From assembly GCF_003473485.1 (NCBI RefSeq), contig NC_053046.1:39207832-39271831 (forward strand): a stretch of DNA of 64,000 bases. The letters run 5' to 3'. The position numbers and the translations under genes are program-made. Positions 45,659 through 56,490 of the stretch are shown here, piece after piece. The notes beneath the pieces were generated by a model. That model made no database searches, had not been told where the DNA came from, and was given only the letters and a program-made list of their open reading frames with translations. Position 1 is the first letter of the stretch. Every line of letters begins with the position of its first letter. This DNA comes from Medicago truncatula (taxonomy: Eukaryota; Streptophyta; Magnoliopsida; Fabales; Fabaceae).

Positions 45659-45941
45659 ATGAAAATAACTATTTTGGCTCTTCTATTCTTATTCTTCAAT
45701 ACCATTATTTCGTTATATATGGCCTTTCATTGGTCTCAAGCCCTGTTTGTCTGTGAACAAGAACAATGTGGTACCGTGGTCCATAAATTCACAATTCGCG
45801 GATGTGGCCTGCAAACAGAAAACCAATATCTTTAGACATTGTGTTTTTGTTCGCGGGCCACAACCTGTGAATTGTTCGTATGAACCATTATTTTATGAAT
45901 ATTTGGTTAGTTTATCTTCATATACTTCTTTTTTCTATTAA
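45659..45941 (+). pseudogene. T2 ribonuclease (S-RNase-like) pseudogene fragment
   Basis: An ATG at 45659 opens a 58-codon frame with a clear signal peptide (MKITILALLFLFFNTIIS). The mature start is FHWSQALFVCEQEQC, matching the N-terminal pattern of secreted T2 RNases. It reaches the first active-site block as KFTIRG, where the family has FTIHGLWP. The catalytic His is Arg here. Immediately afterwards the family text WPAN continues in another frame, which indicates a one-base loss at about 45803-45806. The original frame stops at 45833. Further RNase-like text (PQPVNCSYEPLF) lies in a third frame up to about 45912. The second catalytic block is not seen. The gene is therefore dead and truncated. 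Confidence 0.6.
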
Positions 45942-46749
45942 TTATTCAATTTTTTCACTGCTAAATATTGTTCTCCTTGGTTCTTTAGTACATGAATCTG
46001 TAGCAAAAACAATCGGTAGTAGCAAAAAATTAGAGGGGGATAAATTTATCTCAAATGTATGTGGTAGTTTTACATGTTTATTCCTATAATTATAAAATAC
46101 GACATGCATACTCGTGTTTTATAAATATTCTAATTCTTATTTGAAAGATATACAAAATATTAAACTTAATTGATTGATTTTTTTTTTGTGGTGTAAACTT
46201 TACTAATTAATTAGTGACAAACTATTTATCCCATGTATTAAGTGACTCATCTCTTGAAAAATAACGTGAAAAAAATAAGTATTACTAATATGTTAGTTTT
46301 TCATGTGTACATTTGTTAGTTGAGTTAAAACGTTTTTTTGTTGAAAGATAGTTGAGTTAAAACTTGTCAACATGCTCATATTAAACTTATCATTAAAAAA
46401 TGTAAACTCTCCTTGTGTATTGTGATATTAATAATTAAGGGGAGTGTCTTACTAACGAGTGTCATAAAAATATAGGTTAGAAAATTCATTAATAAAAACT
46501 TTCTTTTAAAAATACAAGTTTTTATTTTTATCTTAACAATAATTATATCAGTGCTTATTTTATTTTTATTATTCTATGTTGACACAAAATTCAGTGCTTC
46601 AATTACTTTTCTATTTCGACATAATGTGCTTCGATTACTTGACAAATTGAAAACATTTCACTCTCTTATATAATAATATCAAATCTAGGCATCTAAATGA
46701 GAACACAAAAGACAAAAGAATATGACGTTTTTTTCTTTTCTTTTTGCAA
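45942..46749. other. AT-rich intergenic DNA, no gene seen
   Basis: Nothing supportable was recognised. Confidence 0.45.
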
Positions 46750-47225
46750 CACAAGCGTGACATTGCAAGTGAATTATAAGGCACAACATTCATTGTCCTG
46801 ATTTTGTTCCCTTCAATTCATTACTTACCTTGACTCTATATAAACTTGGCTTTACATAAAATAAGATCTTACTTTGGTAACCACAGCTTGCCTTGGTTGA
46901 AGAAATTACTTTATATAAAGTAATTTCTTCTTCATACAATCGAAGGTTAAAATGTGAAGAAAAAAAAAAATGAACCATATATTTTATGTATTTAAGGGGA
47001 GCTAACTAATCAAAAATTCTCAAGAGTACCATTTCCCCTTCAACCAGCATAACACCGTTTTCCACTTTCAAATATTGTTGTCAGAAGAATTTAGGTAATC
47101 ATCTCACTATACTAGTTTTGAGGTATGTTTTGCTTAATTTTCTCTGATTACATTCATCTAAATTTGTTTTTATTGAACAAAATAACAAAATCAATTGATT
47201 TTTTTATTTCAAATTAATTGATCTT
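46750..47225 (+). repeat. Local duplication, copy B (blocks B2 and B1)
   Basis: It matches A2 and then A1 of copy A, in that order. This copy has a TATA-like CTCTATATAAACTTGGC where copy A has GGCTATACATACACTTGGC. No intact frame follows, because transposon sequence begins at about 47225. Confidence 0.7.
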
Positions 47226-47242
47226 TATATATATATAGTCAT

Positions 47243-47927
47243 GATCCATTAACGTGTCAACGGATTCGTTGATACCAAATCTCAACCGTCTATTTTTAAA
47301 AATCAAAGGCTTATAATTGTTTACTAAATCAACTCACATCTGTTTTCACTGCGCGATTATACTTGATTTTGATCACATATTCACTAAAAGCTTAATTTGA
47401 ACGAATCTTCAAGCCATTAGTTTGTCGAAACTTTGTAATTCTCAGCCACATCCACTCTTCAATATTCTTTCCATGCTAATTCTTCAATATTCTTGTTTGC
47501 GGTACAATTGTATGATCTTCGATTAATTGAATTTATGAAATCAATAACAATTGGATGAAATTTTTCACATGTCAATTTCTTATATACCTTTTTTTTTTTT
47601 AATCTTTTCCCTTTGAAGAAAATGTAGTGAATCAAACGTCAACAAAAAAGAAGAAGTGAATCATGGAAGATTTTGATTGGACCGTGAGAATTTGATTGTT
47701 GAAATTTATCAAATCATATAAAATCAATCAATTTTCCAGAAACGCCTAATATAATTTAGTTGAATCGCTTTCAATCCTCTATCATAAACAAATCAATTGG
47801 TTTAATTAGGATACCTGGATCCATTGATGGGGAAGCAATGAGAGAGAGCGATGATAAACACAGGCAATTGAAGGTTTCGGAAAAAAAGAAGTACTAAGGT
47901 ACGAAAATATATATATATATATGAGAT
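47243..47927. mobile_element. Related, apparently truncated element
   Basis: The left end GATCCATTAACGTGTCAACG then GATTCGTTGATACCAAATCTC is a diverged version of the terminal repeat of the element at 47928-48774. A matching right end was not found before that element begins, so this is probably an older truncated relative. Confidence 0.45.
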
Positions 47928-48774
47928 AGGATCTGTTGACACCAGGTGTCAACGGATTGGTTGACACCAAATTTCAACCGCATATCTTGTTTAATCAAGG
48001 GTCCTTAATTATTTGTCAAAATTAACTCATGTGAACCTTTCTCTCTCTGCTCCACCTAATCAGCACACTCTTTTTCTTTTCTGTCTTATATCAACAAAGC
48101 CTGAAAAAACTAACAGTAGAATTCCTTCAAAAAGAAGGACTACCAGTATAATCACCAATCTTCTAATCAATCTCAAATTGTCAATAATTACACATTTTCT
48201 TCTTTGTAATTGGAAATTATGATTGTCATTTGATTAGATAACAACTTCGTGGAGAGTGGACAATATAAATTATTGTTTTCCCTTTCGTTCATCGTTTTAA
48301 CACAACCTTAGAATTAAAGCATTTATTGATGGTTGCATTGCATGTAGAGGGTGGATAAATTTGGAGGTGATCACCGTTAATGTCTTTTGTGGGAGGAGAT
48401 TTCAAAGAAGGTTAGTGGGACAAAGATGAAGAACCCTAAATTAATTAGTTCAGGCTTTCTAATGATGGGCAAGAAACAACTTCAATTACTCCTGAAAAAG
48501 AAAAAAACTTCAATTAGAGAAGAAAAGCTTCAATTATAGAAGAAATAGCTTTGGCTAAACAAATTATCGAGGAAATAGACAATAACCTGGGAAACTAACG
48601 CAACCAGGGATTTGGGCATTTGACGAAAGAAAAAGAAAAAAATTATCCTGTGCAGTCAGAAAAGAACGGCTTATGTGAGATTTTTTGCGGATAAATATTA
48701 GCCTTTGGATTAACATAAATGGACGGAAAGGATTTGGTGTCAACCAATCCGTTGACACCTAGTGTCAACGGATC
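47928..48774. mobile_element. DNA transposon with 44-bp terminal inverted repeats, 847 bp
   Basis: The left end GGATCTGTTGACACCAGGTG and inverted right end GGATCCGTTGACACTAGGTG continue into an identical GTCAACGGATTGGTTGACAC. The 44-bp arms differ at only two positions. Each arm also contains an internal dyad (TTGACACC / GGTGTCAA). Both flanks are (TA)n tracts, which hide the target duplication. No transposase frame was recognised. The superfamily is not assigned. Confidence 0.75.
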
Positions 48775-49016
48775 CTAATTCTATATATATATATATATAT
48801 ATATATAACCTTGAAAGAAAAAAAGTTAGGGAGGGAGCATGAGCTTAACAAATGGTATTCTAGTATTAATTTTCTAATTTATATATAATTAAATAATTGA
48901 TCTTTTACAAGTAAGATTTTATGAATATATAATCAATTGATTTTAGATTTAATGGTCAAAGTATTAATTGATCTTTCTATATACTGTGGTGTCACAAACA
49001 CAAAGTCCATCCTATG

Positions 49017-49080
49017 ATTAAAAAACAACAAGATCAGACGCTGCTCTGTGATAGGATAGGCATCGATCAATATTATGTTG
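49017..49080 (+). repeat. Local duplication fragment B3
   Basis: The words AACAACAAGATCAGACGCTGCT and TGTGATA-GGATAGGCATC match 42848-42890 of the small hypothetical ORF. It is separated from block B1 by about 1.8 kb of inserted transposon DNA. Confidence 0.6.
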
Positions 49081-49225
49081 TATGTCCTATAGTGTAAAAT
49101 CTCATATAATCTCAACATAAAGTAATATTATTCGAAAAACAATGTATTAATAATGTATATGTAAAAATCTCCCCCCGAAAAATGAAAAAACTATAATAAT
49201 CTCAAAAGAATTTCATATTTTTTAT

Positions 49226-49993
49226 TTACCAAAGATCCACTCTAAAAGTACAGCTCCTAGAAACAATCTTAGCATTGGCAGTTAATTTATCCACCATCAA
49301 ATCACAATCAACTTTAACGGTAATCTTCCATGTCTTAACGGACCCCACTTTTATTTTCACCGGCGCTCTCAATTTAACCATTAACTGCACTTCCTGTTTA
49401 GTTTGCGCCTTCACCAACGCTCTTTGATCTTCGCTACTCATTTTAACTCCGTTACCTTTTAACATCGTCTTGAACACTGTTACATTATTTGACGGTTGAT
49501 AAAACGATGGCAAAATGCCATTACATAGCCTCATGTCTTTATAGAAGATTTCGGCAGAGCTATCTTTCTCATAACTTATTCCAATCTTGTCATTAGGGTT
49601 ATCAGCTTTCACAGTGACATCAAACTCCGGCGAGATCCCTGTCGTGGATGACGGTGAGGTTATGTTGATTCCTCTAATGGTGATGTTTTCGATGGTGTAG
49701 TTTGGTGCTTTTGGACGGAAAACAAGGTAGAAAATGCCGGCGGCAATACCAAGGAGCGCGATGAGGATGAAAATTATTCCAATGAACCAGCAAAGGCAGC
49801 AGCAATGACGGTTCCGACGGTGTTTCTTTCGTGTGTATTGTTCGTAACGGCGAGCATTCTCCGGTGGAGGGACTCGGTGGACTATGTCTTTCGGAATCTT
49901 GATGACATAAGTTCCCGGTGGTGGAACAGGCTTATCCAACGGTGGTTTTGGAGAAACTGGTGGTGAGTCACGGGGGTGAACACGGTCAGCCAT
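49226..49993 (-). CDS. NDR1/HIN1-like (NHL, LEA-2 domain) membrane protein
   Basis: One coding exon gives 255 residues on the minus strand. The N-terminus is Pro-rich and cytosolic (residues 1-45). A basic-Cys stretch RKKHRRNRHCCCLCW (55-69) precedes a single membrane helix (about 69-92, GIIFILIALLGIAAGIFYLV). The rest is an extracytoplasmic LEA-2 beta domain with the family motif DNPNDKIGISY (131-141) and potential N-glycosylation sites (NYT, NIT, NVT). This is the complete NHL architecture. Relatives act at the plasma membrane in defence and stress signalling (NDR1, NHL3, NHL10). The ATG at 49993 lies just after an acceptor. The gene appears to have a 5'-UTR intron and a TATA box upstream, annotated separately. 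A degenerate partial copy lies at about 51255-51372. Confidence 0.9.
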   Translation of the reverse strand: MADRVHPRDSPPVSPKPPLDKPVPPPGTYVIKIPKDIVHRVPPPENARRYEQYTRKKHRRNRHCCCLCWFIGIIFILIALLGIAAGIFYLVFRPKAPNYTIENITIRGINITSPSSTTGISPEFDVTVKADNPNDKIGISYEKDSSAEIFYKDMRLCNGILPSFYQPSNNVTVFKTMLKGNGVKMSSEDQRALVKAQTKQEVQLMVKLRAPVKIKVGSVKTWKITVKVDCDLMVDKLTANAKIVSRSCTFRVDLW

Positions 49994-49997
49994 TAAG

Positions 49998-50516
49998 CTG
50001 CAAATTCAAATTCAAAGTCAAATAAAATCATATTTATTATGATAATTTGAGGACATGATTGCATTTGCTTGTTTTGTTCATTTATTTACTATTTGAAATT
50101 GAAATAAAACCATATCATGACCATTGACTGAGGATGAAGGGAAAATAATGCTATTATTTTACTAAAAATTATTATAGTTAGTTAAATATGAAGAAAAAAA
50201 TAAATCCTCAACATGATTACTAGTGTAGTTTTTTATGGTTATGCATTTTAGGTTAGCACTGACTTGGTATAAATAATTTTCATGCTAAATAATATATTGA
50301 AACTGTTGGAAAAATCATAGAAAATGTCAAAGAAAGATAGAAATGCATCAAATCAAAACAAGAGCATGAAAATTATAAGGATGAATAATAACTTACATGA
50401 ATCAGTGAAAGAAGGACCTAAGACAAAATCTTGAGACCACCCTTTAGTGCATCACCTATTTGAGTTGAGGGTATATGAGAAGGAGAATAGAGAAGAGTGA
50501 GCAATCTATATTTATA
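49998..50516 (-). promoter_or_regulatory. NHL 5'-UTR intron and TATA box
   Basis: On the minus strand a TATA box TATAAATA lies at 50509-50516, followed by a leader exon ending at 50397 with donor CAT/GTAAGT. The intron runs 49998-50396 and ends TTTGAATTTGCAG, four bases before the ATG. Intron boundaries are from consensus only. Confidence 0.55.
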
Positions 50517-50521
50517 AGCAA

Positions 50522-51254
50522 AATTTGAAACACATGGATTGTGGAATGAGCAATGTTGGTTCGGAGAAGGGAACTTATAATATAAATTAAGAAGCATAAA
50601 ATCTACTAAATAATTAATTAAATTAAGGAGAAAAAGTCTTATACAGTTCAATGTGTGATAACTTCCAACCTGGCATAATTAGAAAAAAAAAATACTAAAG
50701 AGAATTGGTCAAAAATATGAAAGTGTTTTGGATCTGATTACTATCTTTTTCCTTAAATACAGTCACACATGATGCTGATTGCTGATCCATTTGTCAGCGA
50801 GTTGGTTGGAACTTTGCCATACACGGTTTTGGATTTGGTACCAAAGCCTGTAGTTAATTCATTGATTAATGTATATGGAGGGTTTTTTAATCTTGCACTT
50901 ATAGGTATGAAATATTTAACTATTTTTTAGTTGTAACTAACCTTAACTTGCTAGATGAATTCTTAAATTGTCCATGCACGAGTAGTACTAATTCAAACCT
51001 TTGATAACTCGAAAAAGTTGTCCAACCGATCCGGCTAAAAAAAATTGTCTCGATCAAGTTAATTCTTAAAAAACTGCATGACCCAATTTAAGCTAAAAGC
51101 AATTTTTAAATAAGATTTTTAGGACCAACAATATCACCATTCACTAACGCATAATAGTCAACGGATTCTACGCACATCATGATAGTTTTAGTGATATTTC
51201 TAGTTAGTTATTGTTCATAATGGCTTGTGTTCTCCAAAAGAGATATGCAATAAA
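50522..51254. other. Upstream intergenic DNA of the NHL gene
   Basis: AT-rich; no gene or delimited element recognised. It should contain distal promoter sequence of the NHL gene. Confidence 0.4.
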
Positions 51255-51372
51255 TTTTGTCCTTGAGAATCTTGATGATGTAAGTCTGTTGTTGTGGAAT
51301 GGGTTTATCTAATGACCGTGTTGGCGGGGGCTTTGAAGTGATAGTGGCGGATTGTTTGGAAACTGAAGGCAA
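51255..51372 (-). pseudogene. Degenerate NHL gene fragment
   Basis: The plus strand at 51255-51350 aligns with 49883-49975, the 5' coding part of the NHL gene. Shared landmarks in order are GAATCTTGATGA-(C/T)(A/G)TAAGT, GTGGAA-(C/T)(A/G)GG(C/T)TTATC, GTTGG-GG-GG(C/T)TTTG and GTGGT/GTGGC. It covers only the Pro-rich N-terminal region, has no usable frame, and is in the same orientation as the intact gene 1.3 kb away. Confidence 0.6.
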
Positions 51373-52804
51373 GGCACGTGGTAAATTCGGTCGGCAATTG
51401 ATTGCTAAAGTGACGACAAGTTATGTTTATCTACAAATTCGAATGAATTCATCTAACGGCGCAATTTGTTGCTCGCTTGCTTTTAGTAAAAAGTTTAGGA
51501 GCCCTTGAAAACGATCGATTTTTATTTGTCATATTTTTTAGTAAAAGTCATATGAGATACATAGATATAGTTCTTAGAAGGAATAAAACTAAATATTCTA
51601 TGAGTCTAGCTATTTGGCATGACAGAATGTTGAGTTTAAAGCTTCTAAACACAAATGACTAAAATAGATTGGTTTGTTGATAAAAAAATCTCACTAGTGT
51701 ACAACATTTATTGTAAACTAAAACTACCCCAAGCAACTTTTGAGTTTTTACGTATTTTTTCTCAATTTTACCCTTGGTTTCTTATTGAAAAAATTAATTG
51801 TTAATTAAGATGTTCACTTAGCTATGTTTCACTTGATCCAACGTAATCTAGTTGGATCTCTGCACACCATAAGTAAATTTGTAAAGCAGTACTCTGAATG
51901 ATATATAATAAAGTGGGGTGCTATCTAAAATTTATGTTAATTAACAATAACAAGTAACTGATATGTTCTAATTCATTAATTGATTAAACCAAAAATACAT
52001 GCATGCAAAGATAGGTTTTTATAGTTGTGTTTTAGCCATACAAACACTCATTTGGAGCTTCGTATTTCGACCCAATACTATATAGTCTTCACCTATAACA
52101 ACAATATTTGTTTGTGATGGAAGAATTATGGCTTCAACTGCAACATATTTGGGTCATCATAGTGTGATATAATCACAAATAATAACGACAACGAGTTTAT
52201 AAATGTCCCACATAGACCAGAACATAAAATATATGGGCCTTTATAAAGTAAGATTAAGCATGAATCGACGCCGAGCTATTAACGACAGCTTGTTACTCAA
52301 GTGAGGGCATAAAATTGTTGGAACACGGCTTAAGGTAAGCTGCTATGGGTTATGTCTATCACATCTGCAATAGGGTGGTTAAGACTCTTATGACGCCTTT
52401 AATCTAAGCCAGAGTTTCGGCACTCGTACGTGGATAATAAGGATAGAAAACTACCCTTGAACCATCAATTTTTTATTTTTTTTAGGAGCAAAAGGTTTGT
52501 CAATAAATTATTTTCTTACAAATTTATAATTTTTTTTTAGGATTACCGATATATATTCTTGAATAAAAAGAGGAATATCAAATTTTATTAATGGATATTT
52601 ATTTTAATTTTAATTTGATGTTTTCTTCCAACTCAACTAAAATGATAAATGACTATAGTTAGTGAAGATATAAAGAAAAGTGTTAACAAATGCTCCTAAC
52701 ATCATACATAAATGACAGATTAAATTACAACAGAGGTTTTTAAGTTTTACGTTTGTAATAAATTAGCCATTTAAGTTATTTTTGTCTCATATCATTCCTT
52801 TAGG
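51373..52804. other. Intergenic DNA, no gene seen
   Basis: AT-rich with scattered short frames. A GC-richer patch at about 52255-52440 (CGACGCCGAGCTATTAACGA) looks like repeat text but was not identified. Confidence 0.4.
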
Positions 52805-54811
52805 TTGACAAATGTTTTCAACATTGCCCTTCATATGATTCTCCTTTATGGAAAGCTTTAACATGTATTTGGGAACGATTTCAGCAAAATATTGTGTGGC
52901 AGTTGGGCGATGGTAATAATATTAATTTTTGAATGGATAAATGGGCTCCTAGTGGAACTTCTCTTATGTCCATTACTAATCAAACTATTATTGACATAAC
53001 TCTCCATGTGAGTGACGTGGCAACCCCCTCAGGAGAGTGGGATTTTAATTTCCTTACTTCTAACTTACCGTCTACCTTTGCTTTACAGGTTCTTTCTATC
53101 CCTGCACCTAAAGACACTGATGGACTTGACAATATTGGTTGGGGAGGAACCAACACTAGGGATTTCACAATTTAAAGTGTCTATGATTCTCAAAATTCTA
53201 GAGCTCAACCCATCCAGGGAGATTGGAAGGCCTTGTGGAGTTGGAAAGGACCACATAGAATTCAAACTTTTATGTGGATGGCGGCTCATGAGCGGAAACT
53301 CACTAATTACCGTAGGAGTAAATGGGGTGTTGGAGCTTGTGACAAAGATGATGAAACCATTATTCATGTGTTAAGGGATTGCCCATTAGCAACCCAAATA
53401 TGGATAACGTTGGTCCCTTCGAATCTTATCTCTAATTTTTTTTCTTCTTTTGACTGCAGGGACTGGATCTTCAAGAATATCAACCATCAATTGCATGGTA
53501 TTCATAATAAAAAATGGAGCACAATTTTTATGGTGGCTTGTTGGCAGATAGAGCTGTCAAAACGGGCGGCCCGGCCCTAAAACGGGCTTCGAGCTTTAGC
53601 GGGCCGGACCAAAAAGCCCGGTTGAAAAACAGGCTTGAAATATACTACCCGAGCCCAACCCTACCCGGGCCGCGGGCTAAATGGGCCGGCCCGGATTAAA
53701 AATTATATATTTTTTATTTTAAAAAAGTACTATAAAACATTGCTATAATTTTTTATAAATAATATTTTTAATATGTTTAAATAATGTCTAGCACAAAAAT
53801 AAATTGTAAACATTTTCGTACAAACGTCGTAAACTAAAATGACGAGAAAAATGATTTTAAATAAATTAGATACGTTATGGTTGTAGATATTTTTATATTC
53901 GATCTTTAAAACTATAAATAACGAAACGAATAAATATAGTTTTATATTACATTTATATTTGTGTTAATTCATTGAATTTTCACTTTTTTTTTTTACTTTG
54001 ATAATCAACTAAGTAAAGAATTATTTGAAAAATATATATAATTTATAAGATTTTTTTTTGTTATGCGGACTAACGGGCTTTTAAGGGCCGGGCTAAAAGG
54101 CCTATTAAAATTCGAGCTCAATATTTTAGGCCCAAACCCTATATTTATTCGGGTTAAACGGGTCGGTCCATACGGCCCGGTCCATTTTGACAGCTCTATT
54201 GGCAGATATGGATATGGAGGAACAAAACTATTTTTTAGGAAGACTTTCAACGTCCAACTGACCACAGTTATAGGATTCTGAAGATGGTTGAAGATATAGA
54301 CAAATACACCCAACACCCTCTTAATGTTCGCCAATGTGACACTATTTTCGTTGGGTGGAAAAGACCTCAGGAGGGGTGGGTTAAGCTTAACTGTGATGGA
54401 GCATACAAAGATTCGTCAGGTCTTGCTGGTTGTGGTGGACTCTTTCGAAACTCAGATGGCAGATGGATTAAAGGCTACTCGCAAAAAATCGAAACCTGTG
54501 ACGCTCTCTGTGCTGAAATGTGGAGAATGTACTTGGGAATGCAGCTTGCTTGGAGACAAGGTTTCCACAATCTTCAAGTGGAAAGTGACTAAAAAACTTT
54601 GGTTGACATGATCACAAGGAAAGTTAAAATTAATGGGAACCCACCCACCTTGATTCGCCGCATACAAGACCTTTTAAAATTGAACTAGCAGGTGCATTTC
54701 AATCATACCTGGCGGGAGGGAAATAGAAGTGTTGATTGGATGGCTAATTTTAGCTTCTCTTTGGACTCTTTTAACATTCATGTTATGGAGACTCCTCCCA
54801 GTGGGATCTTA
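52805..54811 (+). pseudogene. 5'-truncated LINE remnant (zf-RVT and RNase H), interrupted by a hAT element
   Basis: Only the C-terminal part of a plant non-LTR retrotransposon polyprotein remains. From left: a degenerate WQLGDGNNINF-MDKWAPSG segment in which the conserved Trp codon is a stop (52930-52932); a zf-RVT domain (WSWKGPHRIQTFMWMAAHER, DETIIHVLRDCPLATQIW); then, after an inserted hAT element, an RNase H domain (WVKLNCDGAYKDSSGLAGCG, then CAEMWRMYLGMQLAWRQG, QVESD). An in-frame stop follows VESD at about 54591. Removing the 650-bp insertion and one target copy reconnects the frame through CWQ-IW-WRNK, the usual LINE linker. Frameshifts occur around 53175 and 54240. No endonuclease or reverse transcriptase core is present. 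Confidence 0.8.
53549..54198. mobile_element. hAT-like non-autonomous element, 650 bp, inside the LINE
   Basis: The ends share TAGAGCTGTCAAAA as an inverted repeat, followed by GGGC- and CCGG-rich subterminal sequence. The exact 8-bp duplication TTGGCAGA flanks it (53541-53548 and 54199-54206). The interior is AT-rich and non-coding. Confidence 0.88.
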
Positions 54812-54940
54812 TGTAACATCCCAGACGACTCTAAGCATTGTCGAATGACCCTACACACCAACACGAGTTTTTCAGCGTATTTTGTCCTCATTCGCACGCT
54901 TACCGGAAAACTTCCCAGTAGGTCACCCATCCAAAACCCC
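54812..54940 (-). mobile_element. 5S-rRNA-like retroelement fragment (Cassandra TRIM-type)
   Basis: On the minus strand 54932-54910 reads GGATGGGTGACCTACTGGGA then AGT, differing at only two positions from the 3' internal control region of plant 5S rRNA (GGATGGGTGACCTCCCGGGA). About 40-60 bases further on is ACTCGTGTTGGTG, like the 5S 3' end. The block ends GGGATGTTACA at 54812, an LTR-like CA terminus. Cassandra TRIM elements are known to carry 5S sequence in their LTRs. The A box and the 5' end are not recognisable, so the fragment is truncated or diverged. Confidence 0.55.
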
Positions 54941-54960
54941 GAACCTTGCATGGAGTTTAT

Positions 54961-55256
54961 CTACATAATATAATATAACACACATGAAGTTTATACAATC
55001 ACTCTCTCTTTCCTCATTCTTAAATGATAATCTAAAATCCAAAAGATCAGTTTAGTGTTTACAATAAAAAAGAATTGTTTAGAAGTTTACACTCAAATGA
55101 TTTCTTTTTTTTGCGTTTACCCTCTGATTTTCGGTGGAAAAGGGCCCCTTTAATCCGGAATTTCGGCATCATTGCAAGTGTTGCAAGATTTTTATAGATT
55201 TGTTAAGATAAACGTACGTCATGCCTCAATAACATATAAGAGCACTAATTTTAAGA
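54961..55256. other. Intergenic DNA, no gene seen
   Basis: No supportable feature. Confidence 0.4.
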
Positions 55257-56095
55257 TAAATGGTTTCATATTTGGTGGCATTTCACATGGGAAGGGTGAA
55301 AACTTTCCCACCATGGGAAAGTTACTTTTAACCATTAGATTAAATGGTGTTAACATAGACACTCAACATTGGATAATTTCTTTAACACCTTCCACATCCC
55401 TTCTCTCCTTCCCACCTCCAGCACCATCAAAACACACAACCAGCTGCTTCACCTCCATCTCATCCCAATTCTAATTCCCATCTAGTGCCAAACGGAAATG
55501 TGGAGTAGCCATCTCACTTTGATATCATATTACAATTTCTTCTAAGTAAATTCCTCTTCAGTTTTTGTAGACAAGGAGAATGATGCAGATTTGTTTTTGT
55601 TAAGTTTGATAATACCAAATTTTATGTTAAATTAAATTTGTCCATTTGCTCACTAAATTTATATAATCAAAATTGTTCAATGACTAAACATATTCACAAG
55701 ACCCGTAGAACTGATACTTGAGACCTTAAGGGCAAAAACCTTGTTTGAATTGAAAATATACCAAAAAAAAAAATGAAGCTTAAACGATGACATGTGGGGT
55801 GGTGGGTGTGATTATCAAACTAAAATCAGGAGGTTGCAGTTGCACACTGGTGAAGAATCACCAAGAAAACTGAAGATGGTGTTTCTCTCTCCTCAATTGC
55901 CCCCTTTTTTCTACTTGTCAGACAACCGTTTGATTAATCAAAAGCAGGAGAGAGAATGTGTAAAAGAAATAATATAGTGTTGGGAGTGTATGATAAGATT
56001 GTACTCTTCAATTAATCTAATGGCTAAAATGAATCTTCCCATGATGGAAAAGTTTTCACCTTTCCCATGTGAACACACACCTTCATATTTACCTA
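55257..56095. mobile_element. Foldback element, about 840 bp
   Basis: The left arm (about 55285-55400: TTCACATGGGAAGGGTGAAA, ACTTTCCCACCATGGGAAAG, CCATTAGATTAAATGG) is inverted at the right (about 55960-56075: CCATTAGATTAATTGAAG in complement, CTTCCCATGATGGAAAAGTT, TTCACCTTTCCCATGTGAA). Arms are roughly 120-140 bp and imperfect. The interior is non-coding. The outer ends and target duplication are not fixed. Confidence 0.6.
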
Positions 56096-56490
56096 AAAAA
56101 TTATACAGATGATATGTGTGACACTTTAAAATCAACGACTAGTTTCTTAAGATATGCATCCGCTAAAAAGTTATTGATCATTGTAAAACTACCCAAGAAT
56201 ACTGTAAGTCTGTAACTACCCCTTTTTAGTAAGAAAAGTAATGCTAGATCAATGTCTACCATTGTCAATTACTAGGTGAAAGAATACTGTAAATACAACA
56301 ATATACAATTTCTATCAAAAGAGATGAAAAGAACGAATTTTCTTTTAATAAAGAATTTCATTTATTATCCGGAGACTTGTTAAAATGCCTATGAAGAATT
56401 GTCATCAAGGTAAAAAAATAAATAATATACTTCAAAAGTAACCAAAACAATTATAAACAATGATGATTCCAGTGGCTGAGGCTGTGATCA

